Part shown: in pieces, positions 46,322 to 57,660 of the stretch
How the letters are laid out: each line of letters begins with the position of its first letter
How positions within the stretch are numbered: position 1 is the stretch's first letter
From: Chaunax sp. Z400
Lineage: Eukaryota; Chordata; Actinopteri; Lophiiformes; Chaunacidae
Reading direction: 5' to 3'
Assembly (NCBI GenBank): GCA_037577475.1
Contig: CM075192.1
Span: 8,788,908 to 8,852,907, forward strand
Length of the DNA stretch: 64,000 nt
Made by a program: the position numbers and the translations under genes
Notes under the pieces: model-generated
Told to the model about the DNA's origin: nothing
The model's input: the letters and a program-made list of their open reading frames with translations, nothing else
The model's database searches: none

Positions 46322-47565
46322 TACTGCAAATAGAACTGAAACACACATACACACACATCACAAACAGACAAAGCTGATTTGATAGCCTTGAAAAGAATGT
46401 CAATGGTAGCTCAGATATGCAGCAGCAGCCTTCACAGGCTAAATTACCAGTCAGTAGAGACAAAAGCCTTGGCAGATTTTAGACTGGTAGTCATACAATC
46501 TGAAAAACGATGGTTGTTCAGTGAGATTTGTTAGACTTAAACACAAATTTCAATACACTCAATAAAGATGTCCAATGAAAACTGAGCTGAATGATCAGCT
46601 TTGCTTTTTGAAATACATATATCATACACATATACACATATCATCCACTGTAATAAACAATTATCCTGTATTGTATTGAAATCCCTGCTACTAATTTATT
46701 TTATTTGTCTGAAGATAGAGTTAGTTCTACACACACTGCTTGTATGGCACCAGATCTTCAAAAAGAAAAATGTTAAATGTTAAATACTGGATTCGGACTG
46801 ACCACTGCTGTAGTATTTATGGATTGTTTAGTCCTCAAGACCCAATCACAGTGAACAGAAACGTTGTGATAATATCCTGTATCACTAAGATGATTCTTCC
46901 TGAGCCTCACAATCAACAGCGACTTTGACACCGCAGAGACAGGATTGTGGAGGAAGAGAGCGAACAATAACACAGATTACTGCGAGTTGACATGAATAGG
47001 TAGACAGACAGGCAATCATACTGTATAGGTTAGTATAGGTCTGTGTTTTCAGTGTGAGCTTCCCCTGAATACTGACTATAGGCTGAAAATCATGAAATAA
47101 AATGCTTGCTATTGTAACTCTCCTTTTCTTTCTTTGCTCACAGAAAAGCCAACAAGATGTAATCAGAGAAACGGGGACTGAGGTAATCTGAGCTGGTCTG
47201 AACAAGCTTTTACAAAACAGTAAGAAGGCTTCATATATGAACTACAGTCTAATAAAGACCGATTACAGTAACTTATTGAATCAAAAGGAGAGCACGTTAC
47301 TCCCTTTAAAGATTTGATCTGTCTTTGGGACGGTATGGTAAAGGGGGGCTAAGAACTGAATGGATGAAGACATGGTAGGCTACTGTCACTAACACATAAG
47401 CTGTAGCAAAGGTTGTTTTTGTAGCACCATCACCTCTTTGTTATCTTGTTGTCACTACCACAGTAATTGAATAAATACTATGTACTATTGGTTTCAGACA
47501 TACTTAAAATCTCACAGACTCTTAGCATTCTAAACAGGACGTCGGTTAGGAAAAGGCTGGTTTAG
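46322..47565. other. Unique non-coding sequence, no gene recognised
   Basis: No supported gene or element was found. Confidence 0.5.
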
Positions 47566-47639
47566 GTGACATCACGTATCCGGTATTGTTTACTCTCGGT
47601 CGTCATTATTGGGGTATGCGTCCAGCTATCAAACAGATG

Positions 47640-48030
47640 CTATGCTACTGTATTTATTGAAGTTATGGCTTGGAAGCACAGGCAGGGATTAGAGCCAACC
47701 ATCAAGGCTAGGTATCCTTCAAATATTGACTTCAGGCGCTATGGGTCCATTAAGACCCACACCTCCAGACTCCTGAACAGTATTTATCTATGCGCCATGA
47801 AAGAACTGAATTCTCACAAGGATCTGTGCAATTTTTGTTTATTCTGTGCAATATCCTTTTTATCTTATGCTGCTGCCAGGTTATTTATCATATATGTGAG
47901 TTGTCTGGGTCTACTTAATGTTTTTATCTTACACTTTTATTCTTTTGTACCACTGAGAGGAGTTGCTCCGAAGTTTCGTTTTACAGCTTTGCAATGACAA
48001 CGACGGCATTCTATTCTATTCTATTCTAAT
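47640..48030 (+). pseudogene. LINE 3' end (L2/CR1-like)
   Basis: The frame contains DFRRYGSIKTHTSRLLNSIY and CAMKELNS. The R-R-Y-x-S-I-x-T-x-T-S-R-L-x-N-S string is the conserved C-terminus of fish L2/CR1-like LINE polyproteins. Then follow CTGTGCAATATCC, a TTTCGTTTTACAGC segment, GCAATGACAACGA and a tail of ATTCT units at 48008-48028, typical of these LINE 3' ends. All of the catalytic region is missing. The open frame continues through the 3' UTR by chance. Confidence 0.75.
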
Positions 48031-48570
48031 CGGCAATATTGATCCCTATGAAACAGAGAAACAACAGATCAAGCAGATGTCACAGGATGACATCACTCAT
48101 TACAATACAGTGAATTACTTTGTGACAAAGCGAAGTGTGTATACAAACTGAACCATTTTTTCTATATTGTATATTTTTTCTTCCCCCTAGTAGCCAAAAA
48201 GTATTAATATAGCTTTAAAGAACTCACACCACTCAAAAACATGTAATTACTTGTAGTGGGAGACAACAATTATCCTTACAATTCATGTTTTAGTGCAGCT
48301 AGTGTCGTAAATAGAGAACTGGAACAATATGCAAAAGACTCAGATAAAGATGGGAATAATTATGTGGGAATAATGCAGGGATACCTTGAAATTGCTTCTT
48401 TTTTCAGCTGCAAGACTGGGAAATATTGTAAAGACTGATGAGGGCTGTGTTTGGGTTGGAACATATTTACACCTGATTCACGAATGGTATAGCAGTTCTT
48501 CCAAATTATTAATATGCTCTCTCAACTGGCTAATCCATGCTAGTTACATAAAAATACAGCAATATGCACA

Positions 48571-48614
<44 letters not shown>

Positions 48615-50120
48615 ATTTCAGTAAAAGACTGGTGTTAAGTATTAGTGTCATAGGTAACAAATAGGCCTTTTATATACAGCTTGTGGAGGAAAACAGACCC
48701 TCTGAAGCAATATAACATATTTTTTCTTCCATCTCATTCTCAAATCTCATCCCGGTGCTCCCTGTGTAGAGTGAGAATATGTGCAACCAGGTGAAATGTG
48801 CCTTTGCAGTATTTATTGACATCTCTACATTAGATGAAAACTAAGAGAAAGGTTTATGCTGTGAGCTTGACCTGCACTAAATGATGCAGCTGCAGTGACA
48901 GTCTGCCAGATCAAAACTTTACAGGTACATAATTTAAAACAGGAACTGGCTGTGATGTTCAAATGGAGCTCTAAGACATAGAAATATAGTATTGATGATG
49001 TATTACAGGTAGGGTCTCCAGATCAGCACAAGAATAAACAAATATGAAGGAAAAGCAGCTGTGGCTTCAGGGAAGTGTAGGAAAGGCTAAAAAGAGCCCC
49101 TTTCATTCCAGCCCTCACATAACCTCACATACTGATGTTAATGGCTTACTGACTGACTAGCTGGCACCAAGCTGACCTTAAATATTAATTGTGTTTGGCA
49201 ACAGAACCAATTGACACCAGTCTGGCATTACTCCAGACTCTCTCATTAGGCCAGAAATAAACCAGTAAGAACTCCTGTCAGAGCGGCCTTAGCTTGATTT
49301 GACCATAAGAATCATGAGGTTGTCTCATCTATGTCACCAGTGCAACATTATGAGGATGAATGATTGACAGACATGTGCTTGACTTGCCAGTTAGAGTAAC
49401 AGTTTACACAATCCAAACATCAAAACTGTCAATCATACATCAAACGTTGTGTAATTCAAATGCAGATGGACTATTAAAACTGACAGTTTGAAGCAAAAGC
49501 AAGTCAGATGCATGATGAGATTCGCACATTTGCATATATTCATGTACTGTTGCATTGGGAGTATCAGAACTGGTACAAAAGCAACTTGTAAATGGAAATA
49601 TGTGATGTGTGACCAATGTTCAAGGAGATTTGAGAGTCTGTCATAAGCTGAAGAAAATTAATATGCATGTAGTCTGTATACTCCTGGGGTGAATATTTGC
49701 GGTGAGTTCAAAGGGAACGTCTGTCTGTTTGAAACGTCGACATATCAGAAAGAACAATGAACGCAACAAAGGAGAACGCAACAAGCATCTGTACACTGAA
49801 AATATATTGGTTATTGCTCTGTTGTTCGGTTTTCTGAGATGAACTGGGCTGTAACAATCAGCATGACACTCACCAACATCTCCCAACAGTAAAAGCACAC
49901 ACCAAATCTCAGTGGTCTGCTTGTCAGCGGCAATACAACGGCAAATGGAAACAGGTCTGCAGCCATGAAATCAGGACATCCAGGAGCAGAAAACCTGGCA
50001 ACAAATAAACCAACTGAAAGGCTTCATCAGACCTGCTGACTGGAGGTGAGCAGACCTCACAGTGGACCATTTGGCCATGTTTTAATGAAAATACCAATGT
50101 TAATATACCTAAGAGTTGGG
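48031..50120. other. Unique non-coding sequence, no gene recognised
   Basis: No gene recognised. It contains the CA microsatellite at 48573-48610, listed separately. Confidence 0.5.
48573..48610. repeat. (CA)19 microsatellite
   Basis: Uninterrupted CA units; a likely polymorphic marker. Confidence 0.95.
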
Positions 50121-50124
50121 CCAA

Positions 50125-50345
50125 ACCCCAATTCACCCCGTACCCCTACCACTTCTCCCTAACCCTCCGTTTTGCGTGTTCAGGCATAGGGGTGGGGTGT
50201 CCCGATTCTTGTTGAGACTGAGGGGAAGGGCGAAGTGCTAGAGCTATATGGCCCTGCAAACAGAGGCTTTTTCAGAGGCACACTTAAAAGGGGTGGGAGA
50301 TATCTCCCAGAATACCTTGCGAATCAATCAACAAAAGAAAACCAC
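50125..50345. repeat. Dispersed repeat, probably a DNA-transposon end
   Basis: CCCGTACCCCTACCACTTCT, CCCTAACCCTCCGTTTTGCG, GGGGTGTCCCGATTCTTGTT, GGGAGATATCTCCCAGAATA and CCTTGCG are words I know in this order from fish repeats. The CCCTAACCCT string is part of the repeat and not a telomere. The second end was not found. Confidence 0.45.
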
Positions 50346-50479
50346 AAATGTAAGTATTTTCTTCTTAAATAAAAACCGTCGGGTCATATTTGTTTGAGAT
50401 CTGTGCTCTGAGGAACTTGATATTCTGCCATTTATTTTGAGGGGTGAGTGCTCAGGCTAATTTCTTTGTTTTTGTGGAC

Positions 50480-51350
50480 AGTGAGTGAACGATTACCATT
50501 TCTGCTGATGAGTTACTTCTGCCTGTGTTGACAGTGTAAACAGTAATGGGCTGAGCACAAAGCCTTGAGGGGATCTAGTGCTTGGTGTGATTGAGTCAGA
50601 GATTTTGTTGCCAACATGAACTGACTGCAGTCTCTCTGTCAGGAAATTCAGAATCCAGAGAGACATGTCAGTGTTGAGGTTTCTCCACTAGTCTTTGTGG
50701 GATGCTGACATAGTCGTCATACAGGGTTTTGGCATACATGTCTTTATCGTCCAGGTGAGTGAGGACTGTGTGCACTGTCGTGGATATAGCATCCTCCGTG
50801 GAACAGAGGACAGACATTTTGGGGGTCGGAGCAACAGGACGGTAATCATTTAAACATGCAACAACTGATTTTTGTGCTGTTGGGATTATTGTGGAGGTTT
50901 TGAAGCATTAGGGGACAACGGCATGACAGAGCGAGATGTTGAACATGTCAGTTTGAACATCTGCGAGCTCGTCAGCACATTCCTTGAGCAAACGTCCTGG
51001 GATGTTCGTGGGACCTGTTGCTTTTTATGGGTTCACCCTGGTTCAGGTCCTCCGCGTGTCCACCAGATCAGTGATTAGAGTAGGCTGGTCAGATGGTGGG
51101 AGGGGATTGATTCTTCCCCTTTGTGTGGTGTTTGATGCTTCAAAGAGTACAAAGAAGCTGTTGAGCCTGTCTGGAAGAGAGGCATCTCCATCATCAGGCT
51201 GCCTGATCGTATTATCCGATTGTGCTTGGATTCCCTGCCCTGTCCGTCTGGTGTCCCCTGCGTCACCTTTCACACCAACTTGCTGACAACCATGAATGAA
51301 CTTGTGTTTTATTTGGCAGGGAGCAGGGAAACTCAATTTACTGGGTGCAA
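50480..51350 (-). pseudogene. LINE reverse-transcriptase pseudogene (Rex1/CR1-like)
   Basis: Reading the minus strand, successive frames give DASLPDRLNSFFVLFEASNT (about 51210-51150), KATGPTNIPGRLLKECADEL (about 51025-50966), HAVVP, CFKTSTIIP, VVACLNDYRPVA (about 50873-50838), TEDAIST and HTVLTHLDDKD (about 50800-50745), and PQGFVLSPLLFTLST (about 50570-50525). These are the linker, the LNDYRPVA block and the PQGxxLSP block of CR1/Rex1-type reverse transcriptases. Stops and frame slips interrupt it. The part between LNDYRPVA and TEDAIST is too short by perhaps 40-50 residues, which points to an internal deletion. The YxDD catalytic box and the 3' end are not present. Confidence 0.8.
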
Positions 51351-51379
51351 GTGAACAAGTAATTATTGGAGTAATCAAT

Positions 51380-52907
51380 TTGCATTCTTTTAACTGTAGT
51401 CAACCAAAAATCAAGAATCAAACAAGCAAAAAATGAAAAAGATCATGTATCAGTAGCATCAGTCTGAAATGACCGACTTTGAGCATCATGAAGACAGTGA
51501 TACAATAAGATGAAAAAGTAAAGTTCAGATGAAAGATGGATGAAAAGAAAACATAATGCAAGGAATCTCTGTGTAATTTGCCTATGATGAGAACTGTTCT
51601 CCTGATCTACTTTAAACTTGGCATGTAAGTTGCTGTTGCATTTTTATGTTCACTAACCAGTTTCCAAGTAGATCCTATTTTCCTTCGTATGCAAGAGATT
51701 TTGCACTTAAAAAGGTGTGCTGTCCATTGTTCCCCACATAACTTATAATGAATTTTGTATCACACTGACAAATAATATCTCCATCCATCATCAAATCTTT
51801 ATTCAAATTTTATGTGATCACAAGTGACTACTTTTAAACCAAGTGAGCACAACATACAATCTGCTCTAATGAATTCTTGCAGTCCCATCTACAATCATGT
51901 CTGATTGGTGCAGTGTCTTGAGTTTCCTTTATGTGGAACTACATAGGAAGGGAGGCCTGAAAAGAGGCCTGCTGAGAGGCACAAATCAGTGTTATTTCAT
52001 GTAGCATGAGAAAAGAAAAGAAAAGAGAGGATGAGAGGGGTAAAAAAGCAGGGCTGAATCAAAGATGAATGGATGTGGAACAAATGCTCATCTGATTGGT
52101 CTCCTCATGTGTCTTCCATGCCCAGTGTGCTTCACTGCGCCACAATCTCTATGTCTGGTCTGTATATATGTGTGTATGTGTGTGTGTGTAAAGGTCAAAC
52201 TGGTTGTGTGTTTGACCCCTATGTGCGTTTGTGTTTGTGTATTGGACGTTAGTGTGTGTGATGCCCTTCACACTCTGTACAAAATGACTTAGACCCACAG
52301 AATGCTCCAGGGGGATATATGTACACTTTCAATCATACTGTACAACACCGCAACCCCAAGGGCAACAGAAAGTGAGGCACAGAGAGAAGCAGGAACACAA
52401 GTCAGACAGGCCGACAGGCAGTGTAGCCTGAAAATCAGCTCCTTGGCAGACTCCGGTAACTTTGGCTCCCTAATGGCTAAAACTCATTGGAGGGAAACAA
52501 ACTTCATTTCAAAATCAATGTCCCTCCAAATCAGAACAGCTTGTTACTCTGGTTAAACAGCTGTAAGGGTCAAACTGCACAATGCCCTTGTTACATAGGT
52601 GTTCCATGCCTGTGTTGTGAGTTTAGTCTATAAATGTAGAGCACAAAAACTAATGGGGTGTACAAAAACTTGTTTTTCATTCTCAAACCTTTAATTTGCG
52701 AATGTATGAATGACTGGGTTCCTTTATTGATTGGTGAGAATGAATCATGTCTGGTTGAAAAGCTCTACTTTTCACAGCCTCATACCTCACAGCTGGAAGT
52801 TAAATGTTTTGCCCAAGACCATATGGTGGAAAAGAGGGAGGGGTAAGTCATGATAATTTTACAGCTCCTGGAGAAACAAAGATATACAATTAAAATCTAT
52901 TAATAGG
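51380..52907. other. Unique non-coding sequence, no gene recognised
   Basis: No gene recognised. A GT-rich tract lies at about 52160-52260. Confidence 0.5.
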
Positions 52908-53095
52908 GTTAACCTTACCCAGTACAAAATTGGAACTGGCACTCAGCAGAGAGGCTGAACAATCCTGCACATATCTATAGAGCCTTCCTGGCCCATAAAC
53001 CACCACTCCACAAAGCTGAATAGAAATTGGTTCAGAAATTTCTATGTAATCAGGGAAGATATTGAAAATTCCCCATTGTGCAGTGTTGGTGAAAG
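52908..53095 (-). repeat. Dispersed repeat, minus-strand 3' half
   Basis: On the minus strand it reads GAACCAATTTCTATTCAGCT, GGTTTATGGGCCAGGAAGGC and ends GATTGTTCAGCCTCTCTGCT followed by GAGTGCCA. It is the 3' half of the subfamily also seen at 6179 and 40903. Confidence 0.5.
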
Positions 53096-53154
53096 AAAAC
53101 AATCTGCACCAAAATGTATTGGGTTCTTTTCCGGCCCATGCTGCATGAGCAGTA

Positions 53155-53257
53155 TGAATTGTATGAATGCTTGTGTGAATGGGTTGTGTTGTAAAGCACT
53201 TTGAGTGGTCAGTCAGACTAGAAAGGCGCTATATAAGTACAGTCCATTCACCATTTA
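53155..53257 (-). repeat. Short dispersed repeat, minus strand
   Basis: The minus strand reads AAATGGTGAATGGACTGTAC, TTATATAGCGCCTTTCTAGT, GACCACTCAAAGTGCTTTAC. The plus-strand block at 57501-57660 carries the same words. This is a familiar short repeat of fish genomes; class unknown. Confidence 0.65.
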
Positions 53258-53289
53258 CAACAGACAGAACATTAACTATTTAAACAATG

Positions 53290-54190
53290 AGACAATGAGA
53301 GGGTGCCGGTGCTCCGTGTTGTGCATGAACTCGTTAAAAAGATTGCGTTCACTGAACGCGCTCCTGTTTTTGGTGAACAGTGAACTGAACGCATCAGTTT
53401 GAAGCTCAGAAGCATGAATGTGAGTGTCGTTCACTCTCCCAAGAGCTAATGGTGCTTTGTGAGAGTTGACAATGCTCACGTTGAGCTTTGCGGCACCTTA
53501 GGCCCATTGAGGTCACTGAGGTCTGGACCTCAGTATTTTTTCAGACGTGTATATCGTAAAAGTCATGAAATATGTGCCTAAAAATAACTCTGCTTTGGTG
53601 CTACAAAAATATCGTACAACGCCAAGATCTCATCTGGTCACCAGCGTCCTTGCTTTTGTGTGTGGGTGGGTGGAGTGAATGATCTTGTCCTTACTACAAC
53701 TCTTTGCTCAACATAGTAGTTCTCTGATTACCGGACATATCGCTGAATCCACTGACACAGGTAACTACAGCAGTTAACTAGTTGACTCCTGGTAGTTCGA
53801 TGACATTCTTCTCCACACATCATGTGTGTCAACATGTTAAATAGTGGTTGTCCATCGTGGTGTCGGCTGTCGTTCACATGACTCAATTAACAAGCTTGTT
53901 AGCTAACATTAATTCCATCCATCCATTGTCACTCTGGTAAACTTAAACGAACATTGAAATGTTTTTTTTCAGTTTGTGTAAAGGGGTTGAAATGCATGTT
54001 AAAATGAGGCACCCCTATTTATTTTTGCTTCTGCTGCCAGATTAACTGTGTAGAGGCCAGTAACATTTGCATATAAATATCAACTGACCCTTTGTTTCAT
54101 TTTTGGGACTGTGAACTTGAATATGAATTTTAATGGGTGTGAACTGAACTTTGAACTATTTCATCGAAAAAGTAAACTTCCAAAACACTG
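53290..54190 (-). mobile_element. Probable DNA transposon remnant
   Basis: The right edge, read on the minus strand, is CAGTGTTTTGGAAGTTTACT then GTTCAAAGTTCAGTTCACAC. It resembles a fish element beginning CAGTGTTGGGAAAGTTCACT. The left edge holds inverted-looking words: GCGTTCACTGAACGCGCTC and GAACAGTGAACTGAACGCA. No transposase remains and the left boundary is approximate. The right end abuts the GT microsatellite at 54206. Confidence 0.5.
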
Positions 54191-54203
54191 GTTGTGTTTG
54201 TAG

Positions 54204-54205
<2 letters not shown>

Positions 54206-54261
<56 letters not shown>
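54206..54261. repeat. (GT)n microsatellite
   Basis: About 28 uninterrupted GT units, the longest dinucleotide run in the window. Confidence 0.95.
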
Positions 54262-54262
<1 letters not shown>

Positions 54263-54367
54263 AATCTGTGGAAACATCTGTTGTATGGATGCATGAAATT
54301 GAACTAGGTTAAATAATAAGGCAAACAACAAAAACCAAGCAAATCAAACAGCTCCCAGACCCTGAGG

Positions 54368-54530
54368 AGGCGGCCTGTTGATTCGGGATCACTAGCCAGT
54401 TGGTGTGGATATGGTGATTGTTGAGAGGGAGGAAAAAGTTCATGCAGCAGTTTTTGCATAATTCAGCTAACAAACAAACAAGATAACAACCTGCCCTGGT
54501 AAAAACATCATCCCCTTGGCCGAGGTAATG
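54368..54530 (-). repeat. Dispersed repeat, minus-strand copy
   Basis: On the minus strand it begins CATTACCTCGGCCAAGGGGA, then TTTTTACCAGGGCAGG, TTGTTTGTTTGTTAGCTGAA and TTATGCAAAAACTGCTGCA, the 5' part of the family at 4192. Confidence 0.6.
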
Positions 54531-54999
54531 AAATAGTCCTACAGCAAAGGAAAGACATAATAAATGATAATTAGGTATAACCTCTGAGAGAGTGAGAGAA
54601 GGAATATTAGAGAACCACGGTCTGTGTTCCTTAGGATGAATTCCGGTCCTCCTCACCAATATTTTGATGTGAAATTCGAACAAGTCATTGTGAATTGGAT
54701 CTTCATTGTGCTGTTATAGCTCAGAATTAGAAAAGTTGTGTCCAAGGACACAGATGCCCCCGCTACTGGAAAAAAAATCCAATTTATGCTGATGTGGATA
54801 GACCATAACCTCTATTATAGAAGAATATTAGCAGAACAACATGAAAATAGCCTAAGTTCAAATGCAAAAATTGAGGAAACCGATTATGAGATGCACACCT
54901 TCAGGGCCCCTGCAAAGCATGAGTCACATTTTAATGAATTATGTCCAGCAGTTTTTTAGGAAATATTGATAGACCATACCCCGTGACAGAAGCAAGTAC

Positions 55000-55143
55000 G
55001 TACGTACAGACAGATGGGTGGCCTGGGTTCAATTCCTGCCTGAGGCCGCCTCCTCCATGTCATCCCCCCTCTCTCTACTCTGCCTCTCCTGTCTATCTAC
55101 TGCTGTCATTATCACAAATAAAACAGAAATGTAAAAACCTCAA
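55000..55143 (+). mobile_element. tRNA-derived SINE, 5'-truncated
   Basis: A B-box-like GGTTCAATTCC at 55026-55036 is followed by TGCCTGAGGCCGCCTCCTCC, ATGTCATCCCCCCTCTCTCT, CTCTCCTGTCTATCTACTG and a tail of AAATAAAACAGAAATGTAAA. This body and tail are those of a second common teleost SINE, different from the one at 22811. The A-box part is missing, so internal promotion is lost. Confidence 0.75.
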
Positions 55144-55189
55144 AATATGTATTTATGTCATCTTATGTATTATAAAATGACCAAAACAT

Positions 55190-55491
55190 TCATAGTATTC
55201 TTACATATCCAATTATTGTGAATCAAATAATGTAGCTCTCATCAAACTTGTAGCCATTATGTGTTTTCTGCTATGTAGAACACAATAGCCAAAAAGGAGT
55301 GTTTCTAATGACCGAGAACACCACTAAAATAAAAATTTAATAAAAGTTCTCTTTCTGCATTTTGTGTATTCAGATGCCATGTGTCAGCAAAGTCATGGAT
55401 CCTTATGACAAACAGATGAAATTAACCACATTTTTTCGAGAGAAAACTTTTAAATTGATCAGATTTGACCAGAACACAACAGAAGGGTTAA
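55190..55491 (-). mobile_element. piggyBac-like MITE, copy 2
   Basis: On the minus strand it starts TTAACCCTTCTGTTGTGTTC at 55491, continues GGTTAATTTCATCTGTTTGT, CCATGACTTTGCTGACACAT and GGCATCTGAATACACAAAAT, and reaches GTGGTGTTCTCGGTCATTAG near 55300. It is collinear with 36241-36615. TTAA followed by CCCTT fits a piggyBac-type end. The far end is indistinct and its own TTAA was not found. Confidence 0.6.
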
Positions 55492-57500
55492 TATTAATGT
55501 TCGTAATACGGCACAGAGACAGGCAATCATAAAGAGTTAACAGAAATGGATGATATCTATTTGCTAACTCCTGTATGAAGGTAAAAAATGATTGTGGTCA
55601 TTTCTAAAGTCACCTTTCTTATGAGATCAATAATGTTCTGAATGTAGAATGTAATAGGAGGTTTAAACCATGAATTGATTTTATGTGATTAATGACAGAC
55701 TGTTGATCTTGGCGTTTGGACCCATAACTAATGACTCTGTAGCTGCAACTGTGATAACATGAGTCCGTGGCAGAGTGCCTGCTTCTTCTTTGAAGATACT
55801 GCCATGATAATGCCTACTGAGAATATAAATTTCCGTGGCACCATTTTTAATGTGCTGGGGTAGAGGGAAATGTGAAGCTTTAGTTTTTATTTTGTTGGTA
55901 CAAATGACACACTCATCTACTTAAAAGACCGCAGATGGTGCCATAATTGGTTCAATTAATCAATTTGAAGATGATCAGAACAGCCAATGAAGTGCACTCT
56001 AACTATTTAGAACACGGCCTGCACGAAATATGAGACAGAGACTGTTGCAGTCAGTTCTTTTGAATGAAACAGCATGACACCTTCCAGATCCAGACATGTT
56101 GTGCGGCTATATACTCTTCGTTTTATCGCTCTTGTAATATCAGTCAATTTTATGCCCAAGATTGAATTGGACCCAGTCAGTATAGCACCTATCTCTGGGC
56201 TTAATAGGAGATGAAAACCAGCCCAAGCAGTAACAACAGTGCATCTGCACACAGTTCCTGGAGGTTTTCTAGGGTGTGTAGGCATCATATTAAGTAGCCA
56301 TGGTTGTCATCCATCATGGGAGCCTGGCTGGAAACAATCACAGATTTAACCTGCCTCTGTAGCCATGCAGAGCAAGCGAGAGAAATGGCTTGTACCTGCA
56401 GGGTGGCGGATAATGGAGGTGAGCATCAGATGGATGTGAGCATCAGAGGCAGCAAACAGTGCTTCAGTATCGGTCCTAGACCCAACCAACTGTGAAAGTA
56501 TTCAAGAATCCTGGCCAGATCAATAAAACAATAAAGCAGACTTTCTGATTCAGACACTGAAGCTGCTCAAGTGGTTCTGAGAGCTGCTATAGATTCAGAC
56601 AGAAAGGCCTGCACTCTATTTTCATGGTGCAACAACTGGCACAAAGCACAAGGTCACACGTACAATGACAATGAGGTCCTACATGCACACTTTTCTTCTG
56701 TAGGTAAAAGATGGTCGGATGGAGCGGACGATAAATAGATGGTACAGCATCATTTTCTCAGTCAGGCACAATCCTAGTCTCATTTCACACTTCTGATGAA
56801 CAAGGCTCAACAGCTTTAGTCAAAAAGAAAAGGTTAATGTGAACATCTCTACTTTCAATTAATCTGAAAATCATCTTATTCTATCTGCCCTCCAAAGTCT
56901 GTTTAGATGTTGGTCAGGTATGGCAGGTATAACATTAAAAACAAATGTAACCTAAAGCCTTTAGTGACGATAATAAAAAAAAAATCATGAGAAGAAAAAT
57001 AATGTTAGTATTTTAAAGAATTAATTTGCATAAAATAGCCAAACTTCCAGAGTCCCCAGTCAAATATTTAACATGTATGGCTTTAATCAAAACTTCATGG
57101 TGGAATGTAAAGGCACAGCTGATTTACCATCTGACCTCTGGGTTCGCTTGCTTGCTTGGTTTCCATCAAGATCACTGTAAAGACTACAGACTGCTCTTTA
57201 TATTCTTTAGTAAGATCTTCTCGATGTATTACACTTTTTTGCCAATTTGGAAAGCCAAGCGGAACAAGACAGCAAGGATCTTTAATGGCAGACATCAGAC
57301 TTACTTGCACAAGTGCAGGAGGTCACTTGCAAGGAAAGCTATAAGTCATTTAACCAATGCTGTCAGGAAAAAGTAAGTTAAAGACGTTCGGAGACGATCT
57401 AGCATTTAGCAGGGTGGAAAAACACTAGACAATCAGCAAGCTGTTGAGAGATATGTTGCTTCATGTCCTCATGTTGCCCCTCAGGAAACTAATGACTAGT
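55492..57500. other. Unique non-coding sequence, no gene recognised
   Basis: A 116-codon frame at 57026-57376 has no family motif and no splice context, so it is not called. Confidence 0.5.
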
Positions 57501-57660
57501 CTATAAATGGACCGTACTTATATAGCACAATTTTAGTCTTACTGACCACTCAAAGCACTTACAACACTCAAAGCACTTACAACACAAGCCAGCATTCACC
57601 CATTCACAGAAACATTCATACAGTGGTGACAGAGGCTACCATGCAAAGAGCCACCTGCTC
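57501..57660 (+). repeat. Short dispersed repeat, plus strand
   Basis: It contains TAAATGGACCGTACTTATAT, GACCACTCAAAGCACTTACA, CAGCATTCACCCATTCACAG and GACAGAGGCTACCATGCAAA. It is the plus-strand relative of 53155-53257. An 18-bp unit, ACTCAAAGCACTTACAAC, is duplicated exactly in tandem at about 57547-57582. Confidence 0.65.

Noticed and set aside
47566..47997. A 143-codon host gene
   Set aside because: Only the RRYGSIKTHTSRLLNS part resembles a protein, and it is the C-terminus of a LINE polyprotein. The rest is LINE 3' UTR read by chance.
48573..48610. CRISPR-like or other regular repeat array
   Set aside because: This and the other regular arrays in the window are simple dinucleotide or tetranucleotide microsatellites without spacers; the organism is a eukaryote.
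50160..50175. Interstitial telomere repeat (CCCTAACCCT)
   Set aside because: Only about one and a half units are present, inside a longer dispersed repeat with the same word in its familiar sequence.
57026..57376. 116-codon plus-strand frame
   Set aside because: No domain, signal peptide, splice context or family resemblance; opposite-strand frames of similar size overlap it.
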